A stretch of DNA of 23,987 nt, taken from the NCBI GenBank assembly GCA_022822245.1, contig JAJECB010000395.1, positions 1 to 23,987 of the forward strand, given 5' to 3'. The DNA is from Gammaproteobacteria bacterium (GTDB lineage: Bacteria; Pseudomonadota; Gammaproteobacteria; HK1). Under the pieces are notes generated by a model. That model had not been told where the DNA came from and ran no database searches. It was given only the letters and a program-made list of their open reading frames with translations. This document shows positions 1-9,200 of this stretch, in pieces (position 1 is the first letter of the stretch; every line of letters begins with the position of its first letter). The translations under genes were made by a program, and so were the position numbers.

Positions 1-162
1 ATTCACCGATGTCCTGCTGCGGACACCAATCTGCATGCGGTAGCGGGCCGTACTCCCTCAAGCCGCTTCGACGTAGGTACGGCTACGCCTTCAGCGTCTC
101 TCGGTCCGTGCGGTCCGCTACCGCGGCACCTTGGCGCCCTCGCGACGAACATCGGTGAAATT
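1..162 (-). repeat. Structured palindromic repeat, copy A
   Basis: An imperfect palindrome that begins at or before the window edge. Outer arms at 1-12 and 149-160 pair almost perfectly. A second stem pairs 21-29 with a segment near 129-137 (9 bp with two G-T pairs). A third, 37-49 with 112-124, pairs 12 of 13 with one G-T. The central part, about 50-110, is nearly identical to copy B (13954-14129), read on the opposite strand. It contains a small hairpin ACGC-TGAAG-GCGT and a second one closed by AGCCG/CGGCT. The strand given is that of the shared central sequence oriented as in copy B on plus. The element lies directly downstream of the decarboxylase stop. It may be a small structured RNA, a MITE-like element or a REP-like terminator; no family was recognised. 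Confidence 0.75.
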
Positions 163-168
163 CGCACC

Positions 169-1584
169 CTAGAGCCCTCTCGCGACCTCGCGGATGGCGG
201 CCCAGGCCGCGTTGACGTGCCGGCGCTCGGTCGTCGTCTGGCCGACGCAGAAGCGGATGACGTAGGCGCCCGCAACCCGGGTCTGGGTCAGGTACAGCCG
301 GCCGCTGTCGTTGAGGGCCCGGAGCAGCCGTTCGTTGAGCTCGTCGAGGGCGGCCGCGTCCTCGACCACGGACGGGCGGTAGCGAAAGCAGAGGAGCGCG
401 AGGCGCGGCGCCACGACCAGCTCGAAGTCCTCCTCGGCGTCGATGGCCGCGGCGAGCTCTTCGGCGAGGGCGATGTGGCGGCGCACGATCGCGCGGAGCC
501 CCTCCACCCCGTAGCTGCGAATGACGAACCAGAGCTTCAGGGCACGGAAGCGCCGCCCGAGCGCGATGCCCCAGTCGCGGTAGTCGATGACCCGTCCGTG
601 CTCGGTGGTCCGGAGGTACTCCGGCACGATCTCGAAGGTGCGCACGTACTCGGCGGCATCGCGCACGAAGTGGGCCGAGCAGTCGAAGTTGACCATCATC
701 CACTTGTGCGGGTTGACCACGACGCTGTCCGCGTGCTCGACGCCGTCGAGCAGCCCGCGGTGCTCGGGGGCGATGGCCGCGGTGCCCGCCCACGCCGCGT
801 CCACGTGGAGCATGACCCCGTGGCGCCGGCAGATCGCTCCGATGCGGTCGAGCCGGTCGAATCCGGAGGCGCCGGTGGTGCCGACAGTGGCGACGACCAG
901 GATCGGGGTGGCTCCCGCCGCGGCGTCCTCCTCGATCGCGCAGCGAAGCTCGTCGTCGCGCATCCCGCCGTCCTCGCCGATCGGGATCGCCCGCAGGCTC
1001 TCGCTCCCGAGCCCCGCGATGCGCACCGCCTTCTCGACCGAGGAATGGGCTTCGGCCGAGGTGTAGAGCCGAAGCCGGTCCTCGCCCGATACCCCGCGGC
1101 GGTTCGCGGCGAACCCGGTCGCCCGCTCCCGGGCGGCGAGGATGGCGCACAGGGTCGCGCTCGACGCGGTGTCCTGGATGACCCCCGAGAAGCCCTCCGG
1201 AAGGCCGATCATCTGCCGCAGCCAGTCGAGGACGCGGGTCTCGAGCTCGGTGCCGGCGGGCGACGTCTGCCACAGCATGCAGTTCACGCCGAGAGTCGCG
1301 GTCAGCATCTCCGCGAGCACTGACGGCGGGCTCGAGTTGGCGGGAAAGTACGCGTAGAACGACGGGTGCTGCCAGTGGGTGACCCCGGGAAGCAGATCGC
1401 GCTCGAAGTCGGCGAAGATCCGTTCGAACGGCTCTCCCTCGTCCGGCGGGGCGGCGGGAAGCTGCCGCTCGATCTCGCCCGGCTCCACGCCGGACCGCAC
1501 GGGCCGCGACTCGACCGTCTCCAGGTAGTCGGCCATCCAGTCCACGAGGCGGTGGGCGTGCCGCCGATACTCGGCGATGTCCAT
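169..1584 (-). CDS. PLP-dependent aromatic-L-amino-acid decarboxylase family protein
   Basis: A 471-residue group II (DDC/AADC-type) decarboxylase, close to the usual length of about 480. The PLP-binding lysine is K294 in the motif NPHKWMMVNFDC, and D262 in HVDAAWAG is the expected pyridine-nitrogen aspartate. The N-terminal part (ADYLETVESRPVRSG, then HPSFYAYFPANSSPPS and QTSPAGTELE) is typical of the family. Members remove the carboxyl group from tryptophan, phenylalanine, tyrosine or DOPA; the substrate cannot be read from sequence. The ATG lies 5 nt beyond the gpsA stop, so it is the last gene of the rhodanese-secB-gpsA operon. It ends in TAG. If that codon were read through, the frame would enter repeat A, meet a second TAG and end at TGA near position 91. 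Family is sure; substrate is open. Confidence 0.92.
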   Translation of the reverse strand: MDIAEYRRHAHRLVDWMADYLETVESRPVRSGVEPGEIERQLPAAPPDEGEPFERIFADFERDLLPGVTHWQHPSFYAYFPANSSPPSVLAEMLTATLGVNCMLWQTSPAGTELETRVLDWLRQMIGLPEGFSGVIQDTASSATLCAILAARERATGFAANRRGVSGEDRLRLYTSAEAHSSVEKAVRIAGLGSESLRAIPIGEDGGMRDDELRCAIEEDAAAGATPILVVATVGTTGASGFDRLDRIGAICRRHGVMLHVDAAWAGTAAIAPEHRGLLDGVEHADSVVVNPHKWMMVNFDCSAHFVRDAAEYVRTFEIVPEYLRTTEHGRVIDYRDWGIALGRRFRALKLWFVIRSYGVEGLRAIVRRHIALAEELAAAIDAEEDFELVVAPRLALLCFRYRPSVVEDAAALDELNERLLRALNDSGRLYLTQTRVAGAYVIRFCVGQTTTERRHVNAAWAAIREVARGL

Positions 1585-1589
1585 CGGAT

Positions 1590-2588
1590 TCACTCTCCCT
1601 CGAATTCGGCGGCGGGAGCCCGGGCGAGGAGGGTCTCGACCGCCCCGGCCGGTGTCGTCTCCCCGCCCACCACGGCCGCCACCTGCTCCGTGATCGGCAT
1701 CTCGATCCCGAACCGCTCGGCCAGGGCGAGCAGCAGGGGAGCGGTCGTCGCTCCCTCGACCACCCGCCCCACCCGCCCGCGCGCTTCGTCGGGCGTGTCT
1801 CCGGCCGCAAGGGCGAGACCGAAGCGCCGGTTGCGGGACTGGTCGTCGGTGCAGGTGAGCACGAGGTCGCCGAGGCCGGCGAGTCCCATCAGGGTCGTGT
1901 CCCGGGCCCCCGCGATCCGCCCGACGCGCAGCATTTCGCCGAGCCCCCGGGAAACGATCGCGGCGCGGGTATTGGCGCCGAGCCCGAGCCCGTCCGCGAC
2001 CCCCGCCGCCACCGCGAGGACGTTCTTGACCGCGCCCCCGAGAGAGACCCCGGTCACGTCGTCGTTCGCATAGGCGCGGAAGCGCGGACCGTGGAGAAGC
2101 CCGGCGACCCGCCGGGCGCGGTCGAGGTCGGCGCATGCGACGGCCACCGCGGCGGGGAGCCCCGCCGCCACCTCGCCGGCGAAGGTCGGCCCCGAAACCA
2201 CCGTGGCCCGCGCCGCGGTGCCGAGCGCGTCCGCCACCACCTCGTGGAGCCATCGGCCCGAGTCGGGGTCGATTCCCTTGGTCGCCCAGGCCACCCCCGC
2301 ATCGCCCGGCACGGCGGCCGCCGCCCGCGCGAGCACCTCCCGGAACGCGTGGCTCGGCACCGCGAGGAGGACCTCGCCGGCGCGCTTCACTGCCGCCTCC
2401 AGCTCCGCCTCGACGCCGAGGCCGGGGGGAAAGGCGTGGCCGGGGAGATAGCGCCGGTTCTCGCGGTCCCGGGCAAGCCGCGCGGCGGTCCGCGCGTCGC
2501 GGGTCCACAGGGAGACGCGAGAGCCGTTGCGGGCGAGAAGGAGGGCGAGCGCGGTCCCCCACGAACCGGCGCCAAGGACCGCGATCAC
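1590..2588 (-). CDS. gpsA: NAD(P)-dependent glycerol-3-phosphate dehydrogenase
   Basis: GpsA reduces dihydroxyacetone phosphate to sn-glycerol-3-phosphate, the backbone for phospholipids, in the cytosol. The 332-residue product opens with the Rossmann motif VIAVLGAGSWGTALA. It carries GAVKNVLAVAAGVADGLGLG, which contains the catalytic lysine, then the substrate-site segment GLAGLGDLVLTCT and SRNRRFG near the C-terminal domain. I chose the GTG at 2588 because it sits directly before the Rossmann strand, as in relatives; an ATG at 2654 would add 22 proline-rich residues lying in a repeat-like intergenic stretch. It ends in TGA. The order secB-gpsA is the classic proteobacterial arrangement. The gene shares an operon with the decarboxylase 5 nt downstream. 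Confidence 0.95.
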   Translation of the reverse strand: MIAVLGAGSWGTALALLLARNGSRVSLWTRDARTAARLARDRENRRYLPGHAFPPGLGVEAELEAAVKRAGEVLLAVPSHAFREVLARAAAAVPGDAGVAWATKGIDPDSGRWLHEVVADALGTAARATVVSGPTFAGEVAAGLPAAVAVACADLDRARRVAGLLHGPRFRAYANDDVTGVSLGGAVKNVLAVAAGVADGLGLGANTRAAIVSRGLGEMLRVGRIAGARDTTLMGLAGLGDLVLTCTDDQSRNRRFGLALAAGDTPDEARGRVGRVVEGATTAPLLLALAERFGIEMPITEQVAAVVGGETTPAGAVETLLARAPAAEFEGE

Positions 2589-2648
2589 CCGCCCGACGCC
2601 CCGCAGGCCCGGGGGTGGAGGGGGATCCACGAACCAGTGCGCACGCTT

Positions 2649-2702
2649 GCCCAATCTCCTGCCGCGGACCCCGATGCCCTGCTATCGCGGGCCGCGCGCC
2701 CG
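2649..2702 (-). repeat. Possible degenerate half-copy of the structured repeat
   Basis: Positions 2649-2695 align without gaps to 4-50 of copy A with about 34 of 47 identical bases, including runs TCCTGC, GCGGAC and GCGGGCCG. Only this arm is recognisable. No clear pairing partner was found downstream, where secB coding sequence begins at 2761. It fills much of the 172-nt gap between gpsA and secB, where some relatives carry grxC. In such GC-rich DNA part of the match could be chance. Confidence 0.3.
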
Positions 2703-2760
2703 AACGAAAGGGCTCGGGGAGAAACGCGCGCAGGCCGCGGTCACCGGCGGGAACCCGGCG

Positions 2761-3189
2761 TCAGTCGGCCGGCTCGGGCGCCTCGGCCTCAAGCCGCCGG
2801 CGGTGGATCTCGTCGAAATCGGCCGGCTGCATGATGAAGGGCGGGAACCCGCCCCGCACCGAAAGCGCGGTCACCGTCTCGCGGGCGTACGGATACAGCA
2901 TCGCCGGACAGGTGACCCCGAGCGCCCGTGGCAGCTCGTCGTCGGTCGCCTCGGCGAGCGCGAACAGCCCCGCGACGACGACCTCCACCAGCATGGCCGG
3001 TCGCCCGCCGAGCCGCGCCTCGACGCTCACCTGGAGGGTCGCCTCCAGCAGACTCTCCTCGAGGCGGGTCCCTCCGGCGTGCATCCGCATCTCGACCTCC
3101 GGCTTCCACTCCTCGCCGAATATTCCCGGCGAGAGCGGATTCTCGAAGGAGAGATCCTTGGTATAGACGCGCACGAGCTCGAGCTTCAC
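2761..3189 (-). CDS. secB: Protein-export chaperone SecB
   Basis: SecB is a tetrameric cytosolic chaperone that keeps preproteins unfolded and hands them to SecA. The 142-residue product matches the family throughout. RVYTKDLSFENP is the first strand, EEWKPEVEM follows, and the core segment is LGVTCPAMLYPYARETV. The C-terminal segment RGGFPPFIMQPADFDEI includes the conserved FPP turn. It is slightly shorter than E. coli SecB (155) because the acidic, disordered ends are short. The ATG is the only sensible start. It lies 52 nt after the rhodanese stop and upstream of gpsA, the conserved yibN-secB-gpsA order. A grxC gene, which sits between yibN and secB in E. coli, is absent here. Stop is TGA. 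Confidence 0.95.
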   Translation of the reverse strand: MKLELVRVYTKDLSFENPLSPGIFGEEWKPEVEMRMHAGGTRLEESLLEATLQVSVEARLGGRPAMLVEVVVAGLFALAEATDDELPRALGVTCPAMLYPYARETVTALSVRGGFPPFIMQPADFDEIHRRRLEAEAPEPAD

Positions 3190-3241
3190 GGAAACGATCC
3201 TGCGCAGGCGGGCGGGAAGGGGACGGCGACCGGAGGCCGGT

Positions 3242-3661
3242 TCACTCCCGGCTCAGGGGCAGGTCCGCGCCCTGCCACGCCGCCATTCCCCCCTGCAGGC
3301 GATGGACCTGCTCGAAGCCCTCCGAGCGGAGGCGCTTGGCCACCGTCGCCGACTGCTGACCGGTTCGACAGGCCGCGATCACCGGCTTCTTCCGATACTT
3401 CCCCAGCCGGCCGAGACGGCTCTCGACCTGATCGAAGGGGACGTGGACCGCGTTGACGATGTGGCCGTTGCGGAACTCACCGTCGGTGCGGAGATCGATG
3501 ATCACCGCGTCCTCGCGGCTGATGAGCCGGACCGCGTCCGCGGGCGACACCTGGCCCGCTCCGACCCCCGCGACCGACGTCCACACGAGCGCCCCCAGGA
3601 GCCCGAGAAAGACGAGGGCGAGGACGAAGTTGTCGACCAGAAATGCGGCGAACTGTTCCAT
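3242..3661 (-). CDS. yibN: Membrane-anchored rhodanese-like protein (YibN-type)
   Basis: A 139-residue protein with one N-terminal membrane helix (about residues 10-31, FVLALVFLGLLGALVWTSV) and a cytosolic single rhodanese domain. The domain has the entry motif IIDLRTDGEFRNGHI, the active-site loop CRTGQQS with cysteine C98, and the C-terminal GGMAAWQGADLPL. E. coli YibN has the same length, layout and position upstream of secB. Rhodanese domains carry sulfur as a persulfide on the cysteine; a link to membrane protein insertion is plausible from context but is inference. The ATG at 3661 was chosen because it gives the anchor helix. It is first in its operon, with a good promoter at 3726-3754. 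Stop is TGA. Confidence 0.9.
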   Translation of the reverse strand: MEQFAAFLVDNFVLALVFLGLLGALVWTSVAGVGAGQVSPADAVRLISREDAVIIDLRTDGEFRNGHIVNAVHVPFDQVESRLGRLGKYRKKPVIAACRTGQQSATVAKRLRSEGFEQVHRLQGGMAAWQGADLPLSRE

Positions 3662-3725
3662 CGGGGCCCGCTGTCGGGGACGGGGAGGGACCTCCGGTGC
3701 GGCGCGCGAACCGGGAGGGTCCGGT

Positions 3726-3754
3726 ATATTAGCGGCGCGCGCGGAAAACGCCAA
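3726..3754 (-). promoter_or_regulatory. Sigma70-type promoter for rhodanese-secB-gpsA-decarboxylase
   Basis: On the minus strand a -35 box TTGGCG (3754-3749) is followed after exactly 17 bp by a -10 box TAATAT (3731-3726). The leader to the rhodanese ATG at 3661 is about 58 nt. The same AT-rich patch reads TATATT (3725-3730) on the plus strand and could serve as the -10 of the divergent protease gene, although no convincing plus-strand -35 is seen. Confidence 0.6.
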
Positions 3755-3763
3755 AGGAATTCC

Positions 3764-5056
3764 ATGAACCAGGGGACCCGGCTCGCCGGTTGCATCGTTC
3801 GGGCCGTCGCGCTCTCGGTCGGGCTCGGCCTCGCGGCGGGCCCGGCCTCGAGCGACGATCGGGAACCGTTGCCGGTCGAGCAGCTCAAGGCGTTCGGCGA
3901 GATCTTCGATCTCGTCAAGGAGCAGTACATCCACCCGGTGGACGACCGGGAGCTGCTCGAGGACGCCATCCGGGGCATGGTGAACGGCCTGGACCCGCAC
4001 TCCACCTACCTCACCGCCGAGGAGCATCGGGAGCTTCAGGAGGGCACCTCGGGCGAGTTCGGCGGGCTCGGCATCGAGATCACGGCCGAAGACGGCCTCA
4101 TTCGCATCATCACCCCCCTCGACGACAGCCCGGCGTACGACGCGGGGCTCCTCCCGGGAGACCTCGTGACCCGGGTGGACGGCGAGTCGGTGCGGGATCT
4201 GACCGCGACCGAGGCCGCGAAGCGGATCCGGGGCCAGCCGGGCACCGCGGTCACCCTCACGATCCTGAGAGAGGGGGAGGACGGGCCGCTCGAGTTCACC
4301 GTCGTCCGGGACATCGTCGAGATCGCGAGCGTCAAGTCCGAGCTCGTCGAGCCGGGCTTCGCGCGCATCCGGATCTCGAGGTTCCAGACCCAGACCGGAG
4401 CGCGCCTGCTCGAGGCGATCCGGCGCGTCGAGGAGGCGAACGGGGGTCCGCTGGCGGGTGCGGTCCTCGACCTTCGCAACAACCCGGGGGGAATCCTGTC
4501 CGGGGCGGTCTCCGTCGCCGACGCCTTCCTCGACGATGGGCTCATCGTCTACACCGAGGGACGCGACCCCGACTCGCGCGAGGAGTACTACGCGAAGCCG
4601 TCCGACTTCCTGAGCGGAGTGCCCATCGTCGCCCTCGTGAACGGCGGGTCCGCCTCGGCGGCCGAGATCGTCGCCGGCGCTCTCCAGGACCGGGGGCGCG
4701 CGGTGATCGCGGGCAGCCGTACGTTCGGCAAGGGGTCCGTCCAGACCATCCTCAACCTGGACGACGGCTCGGCGCTGAAGCTCACCACCAGCCGGTACTA
4801 CACCCCGTCCGGCCATTCGATCCAGGCCCGGGGCATCATCCCCGACATCGAGCTTCCCCCGCTCCGGATCGAGGCGGCGGACCGTGGAGCGTCGATCCTC
4901 GAGGGGAATCTCCCCGGACACCTCGAGAGCGATGACCGCGCCGGCCCGGACACGGCGTCCGCGGCTTCGGCCGAGTCGCTCGCGGTGGAAGACTTCGCGC
5001 TCTTCCAGGCGATCAATCTGCTGAAGGGGCTCGCGCTGCAGCGACCGGGCGCCTGA
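3764..5056 (+). CDS. ctpA: S41 C-terminal processing peptidase (periplasmic)
   Basis: A 430-residue Ctp/tail-specific protease. Residues 1-30 form a Sec signal peptide (hydrophobic ALSVGLGLAAG, likely cleavage near PASS). An N-terminal helical part (YIHPVDDRELLEDAIRGM, then GLDPHSTYLTAEE) precedes a PDZ domain at about 95-175 (GLGIEI, IITPLDDSPAYDAGLLPGD). The catalytic core is at about 190-380. The probable nucleophile is S298 in GGSASAAEI, with the general-base lysine K323 in FGKGSVQT, the family's 25-residue spacing. It cleaves C-terminal tails of envelope proteins, often those that shape peptidoglycan hydrolases. ATG 3764 has a good Shine-Dalgarno AAAGGA five bases upstream. It ends in TGA, 12 nt before the RND adaptor. 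An N-terminal divergon with yibN and ctp is common in this group. Confidence 0.93.
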   Translation: MNQGTRLAGCIVRAVALSVGLGLAAGPASSDDREPLPVEQLKAFGEIFDLVKEQYIHPVDDRELLEDAIRGMVNGLDPHSTYLTAEEHRELQEGTSGEFGGLGIEITAEDGLIRIITPLDDSPAYDAGLLPGDLVTRVDGESVRDLTATEAAKRIRGQPGTAVTLTILREGEDGPLEFTVVRDIVEIASVKSELVEPGFARIRISRFQTQTGARLLEAIRRVEEANGGPLAGAVLDLRNNPGGILSGAVSVADAFLDDGLIVYTEGRDPDSREEYYAKPSDFLSGVPIVALVNGGSASAAEIVAGALQDRGRAVIAGSRTFGKGSVQTILNLDDGSALKLTTSRYYTPSGHSIQARGIIPDIELPPLRIEAADRGASILEGNLPGHLESDDRAGPDTASAASAESLAVEDFALFQAINLLKGLALQRPGA

Positions 5057-5068
5057 GGCACCGAAGCC

Positions 5069-6277
5069 GTGCGCGCATCCGCCATCATCGCCGTCGTGCT
5101 CACGATCGCCGTGGCGGGCTGGATGCTGTCCGGGAAGCTCGGCGGAGGCGGGGCCCCGCCCGCGGCCACGCAGGCGGGTCCCGGGCCGCCGGCCGCGGAC
5201 CCGCCGCCCCTCCGGGTCCGGGTGAAGCGCATGAGCGCGCGCTCCCACGCGGTCGCGATCACGGTCCGGGGGCGCTCCGAAGCCGGCCGCCGGGTGGACC
5301 TCCGGGCCGAGACGGACGGCCGGATCGTCGAGATCGGCGCGTCCCGGGGCGACGAGGTCCGCAAGGGCGGCGTGATCGCCCGCCTGGCCGACGAAGGACG
5401 GCTCGCCAAGGTCGCGGAGTACCGGGCCCGGCTCAGGCAGCGGCAGATCCACTACGAGGCGACGGCGGCGCTGGCCGAGAGGGGGCTCAGCTCCAAGGAA
5501 GCGCTCGCGACCGCGAAGGCCGACATCGACGCGGCCCGCGCCGCGGTGGCGCAGGTCGAGGTGGAGATCGCCCGGACCCGGCTGCGGGCCCCGTTCGACG
5601 GCCTGCTGCTCGAAGGACACTCGGACTTCGGGGACTACCTCAAGAAGGGCGACCGCTTCGGGCGCATCATCGACCTCGACCCCATCCTCTTCGTCGGAAG
5701 CGTGACCGAGCGCTCCGTCGCCCGGCTCCGCGCCGGCCTGCCCGCGGTGGCGAGGAGCCTCGGAGGGGAGGAGGTGCGGGGGACCCTGCGCTACATCGCT
5801 CCCTCGGCGGACCCCGCCACGCGGACGTACCGGATCGAGGTCGAGGCCGCGAACCCGGGCAACCGGATACGCGAGGGCATCACCGCCGACATCGCCATCG
5901 AGATGGACACCCGGATGGCGCACTTCGTCACCCCCGCCCTCCTCAGCCTCGCCGACGACGGGACGATCGGACTCAAGACGGTGGACGGGGAGAACCGGGT
6001 GCGCTTCCGGCCGGTCGACATCATCGAGGACACCCCGGACGGAATCTGGCTCGGGGGACTGCCCCGGGAGATCCGGGTCATCACCGTCGGGCAGGAGTTC
6101 GTGGTCGCCGGCCAGGAGGTGAGCCCGGTCGATCCGGACGGACCGGCCGGCGCGCCGGGAAGGGACCGCCCCGCGTCCCCGGGCCGGCCCGGCCTCGAAA
6201 TGCCGGCCGCGGCCGATCCGGTCGGGAAGACCGCCACGGAGCCCCCGCGCACCGCCGCGCCGCGGAGCACTTCGTGA
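5069..6277 (+). CDS. RND efflux periplasmic adaptor (HlyD/AcrA family)
   Basis: A 402-residue membrane-fusion protein. A single N-terminal hydrophobic segment (IIAVVLTIAVAGWML) anchors it or serves as a signal; no lipobox cysteine is present. A proline- and glycine-rich linker is followed by the two halves of the barrel-sandwich domain (AETDGRIVEIGASRGDEVRKG and LRAPFDGLL). Between them lies an alpha-hairpin with heptad-like ALAERGLSSKEALATAKADI. A beta-barrel and membrane-proximal domain come next, and the tail after about residue 355 is Pro/Gly/Ala-rich and probably disordered. It links the inner-membrane pump to an outer-membrane channel. The GTG start is 12 nt after ctp. The stop overlaps the pump start by 4 nt (GTGA), implying translational coupling. 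No TolC-like gene lies in the window. Confidence 0.9.
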   Translation: MRASAIIAVVLTIAVAGWMLSGKLGGGGAPPAATQAGPGPPAADPPPLRVRVKRMSARSHAVAITVRGRSEAGRRVDLRAETDGRIVEIGASRGDEVRKGGVIARLADEGRLAKVAEYRARLRQRQIHYEATAALAERGLSSKEALATAKADIDAARAAVAQVEVEIARTRLRAPFDGLLLEGHSDFGDYLKKGDRFGRIIDLDPILFVGSVTERSVARLRAGLPAVARSLGGEEVRGTLRYIAPSADPATRTYRIEVEAANPGNRIREGITADIAIEMDTRMAHFVTPALLSLADDGTIGLKTVDGENRVRFRPVDIIEDTPDGIWLGGLPREIRVITVGQEFVVAGQEVSPVDPDGPAGAPGRDRPASPGRPGLEMPAAADPVGKTATEPPRTAAPRSTS

Positions 6278-9200
6278 CCCTGATCGACGCGGCGGTCAGC
6301 CGCTCGCGGACCACCCTCTCGGCTCTCGTCCTCGTCCTCGCCACCGGGTTGGCCGCCTACGTCCAGATCCCGAAGGAGGCGGATCCGGACATCGCCATCC
6401 CCATCGTCTACGTCAACCTGAGCCACGAGGGGATCGGTCCGGAGGACGCCGAGCGCCTCCTCGCCCGTCCGATGGAGACCGAACTCCGGTCCATCGAGGG
6501 CCTGAAGCAGCTCTCGTCCGCCGCCTACCAGGGCGGCGCCTACCTGCTGCTCGAGTTCGACGCGGGGTTCGATGCCGACCGGGCTCTCGACGACGTCCGC
6601 GAACAGGTGGACAAGGCCAAGCCGGAGCTGCCGGAAGACACCGACGAGCCCTCCGTGATCGAGCTGAACCTGAGCGAGTTCCCGGTGATCGTCGTCACCC
6701 TGGGAGGCGCCCTCCCCGAGCGCGCCCTGCTCGGCATCGCCCGGACACTCGAGGATCGCCTGGAAGCGATCCCGAGCGTCCTCGACGCGAAGATCGGCGG
6801 CGACCGCAAGGAGGTGGTGGAGATCGTCATCGATCCGATGCTCATGGAGAGCTACGAGATCGACGCCGGGCAGGTGCTCCGGATGGCGTCCCGGTCGAAC
6901 ACCCTCGTCGCGGCCGGGCAGCTCGATACCGGCCGGGGCCGGTTCGCGGTCCAGGTCCCCGGGATCTTCGCATCCCTGTCCGACCTGCTGAACATGCCGC
7001 TCCGGGTCTCGGGTGACAGCTCGATAACGGTGCGGGACATCGCCTCGGTGCGCCGCACGTTCAAGGACCAGGCGACCGTCGCCCGGGTCAACGGCAAGCC
7101 GGCGCTCAGCGTGGAGGTCTCGAAGCGTACGGGCGAGAACATCATCGACACCACCAACGCGGTGCGACGGGCGGTCGAGGCGGAGCGCGTCCACTGGCCG
7201 CCGGGGGTCGAGGTCCGGTTCTCGCAGGACCGCTCGGACGACATCCGCACCATGCTCAAGGACCTCGAGAACAACGTGACGAGCGCGATCCTCCTCGTGA
7301 TGATCATCGTCGTGGCCGCTCTGGGGCTCCGTTCCGGGTTTCTCGTCGGGATCGCGATCCCGGGCTCCTTCCTCACCGGGATCCTGGTGCTGGCCACCCT
7401 CGGGCTCACCGTCAACATCGTCGTGCTGTTCTCGCTCATCCTCGCCGTGGGCATGCTGGTGGACGGCGCCATCGTCGTCACCGAGTACGCCGACCGGAAG
7501 ATGCGCGAAGGCGAGCTCCCCCGGCACGCCTACGTGCTCGCGGCCCGGCGGATGAGCTGGCCGATCATCGCGTCCACCGCGACCACCCTCGCCGCGTTCG
7601 CCCCGCTGCTGTTCTGGCCCGGCATCGTCGGCGAGTTCATGAAGTACCTGCCCATCACCCTCCTCGCCACCCTGAGCGCCTCCCTGCTGATGGCGCTCGT
7701 GTTCGTGCCGGTCCTCGGCACCAATCTCGCCCCCGTCACGCGGGGTTTCCTCGTGATCGGGACGACCCTCGCGACCGGAATGCTCGCCGCCGCGGTCGCG
7801 TTCCACGGCTTCAGCGCCTGGTTCGGCGGCTCGCCGGGGATGGCCGGCGGCGCGGCCGGAGCGGCCGCCGGCCTCGCCGGGGGATGGCTCGGATGGCTCG
7901 CCGGCCGGCGGCTCGGCGGGTGGTCGGATCGAACGTTTCTCCGCCGGCCGGCCGGGACCGGCACCGCGAGCCGGGCGCTGCGGGCGGAGAGCGACGTGGA
8001 CCCCGCGACCCTGCCCGGCGTCACCGGCGCCTACGTGCGGAGCCTCGCCCGCGTGCTCCGCCGCCCCGGCAGCGTCCTCGCCGCGTCGGGCGCCGCCCTC
8101 GTCCTCGCCTGGGGGGTGTACACCCAGTTCGGCAAGGGCGTCGAGTTCTTCCCCGACGTGGAGCCGGAACAGGCGAAGGTGCTCGTGCATGCCCGCGGAA
8201 ACCTCTCCGTCGCCGAGAAGGCGGAGCTCGTCGGAGAGGTCGAGGCGGAGATCCTCGAGATGCAGCGCGAGCGCGGCGAGTTCAACACGATCTACATGCT
8301 CGCCGGCGACCTGGACCACAAGGGCGACGACCCCGAAGACGTCATCGGCACCTTGTCGCTCGAATTCGCGGGCTGGCAGACCCGGCGCAAGGCCAACGCG
8401 ATCCTCGGCGAGATCCGGGAACGCACCACCGGTCTCGCCGGGATCCGGGTGGAGACGCGCTTCCCGAGGGCGGGGCCGCCGGTCGGCAAGCCCGTCGCGC
8501 TCGAGCTCACCTCGCGCGATTCCGCCGTCCTGGCCGCGGAGGCGGAGCGCGTGGCGGCGTTCTTCCGGCAACTGGACGGCCTCAAGGACATCGAGGACGG
8601 ACGGCCGATCCCCGGAATCGAGTGGGAGATCGACGTCGATCGCACCCAGGCCGCGAAGTTCGGGCTCGACGTGGCGACCATCGGGCAGTTCGTGCAGCTC
8701 GTCACCCGGGGGCTCACGATCTCCGACTACCGGCCCGACGACAGCGACGAGGAGATCGAGCTCGTGATCCGCTACCCGGAGACCTACCGGACGATCGACG
8801 AGCTCGACCGCATCCGGTTTCCCACCGCCGCGGGAGGCGTCCCGATCGGCAACTTCGTCGAGCGCCGGGCACGCCCCCGCACGGGGACCCTCCGCCGCAA
8901 GAGCGCGGCGCGCGAGATCACGGTGCGCGCCGACGTGCTGCCCGGGGTGCTGGCCGACGACAAGGTGCGGGAGATCACGGCATGGATCGGCGCCGAGGGC
9001 ATCGACCCGCGGGTGGAGTGGACCTTTCGCGGCGAGGACGAGGAGCAGCAGCAGGCGCGGGCGTTCCTCTCCCGGGCGTTCGGGGTCGCGCTGTTCGTGA
9101 TGGCCCTCATTCTCGTGACCCAGTTCAACCGCTTCTACTCCGCCCTCCTCATCCTGTCCGCGGTGGTCCTGTCCACCGTCGGGGTGCTGATCGGACTGCT

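Noticed and set aside
1..275. Similar peptides (containing DAEGVA and TSKRL) readable from repeat copies A and B
   Set aside because: They come from the conserved centre of the repeat. The changes between copies preserve base pairing rather than protein, and no ribosome site or consistent start is present.
217..1323. Plus-strand frame of 368 codons opposite the decarboxylase
   Set aside because: Low-complexity composition and exact overlap with a well-conserved gene mark it as a shadow.
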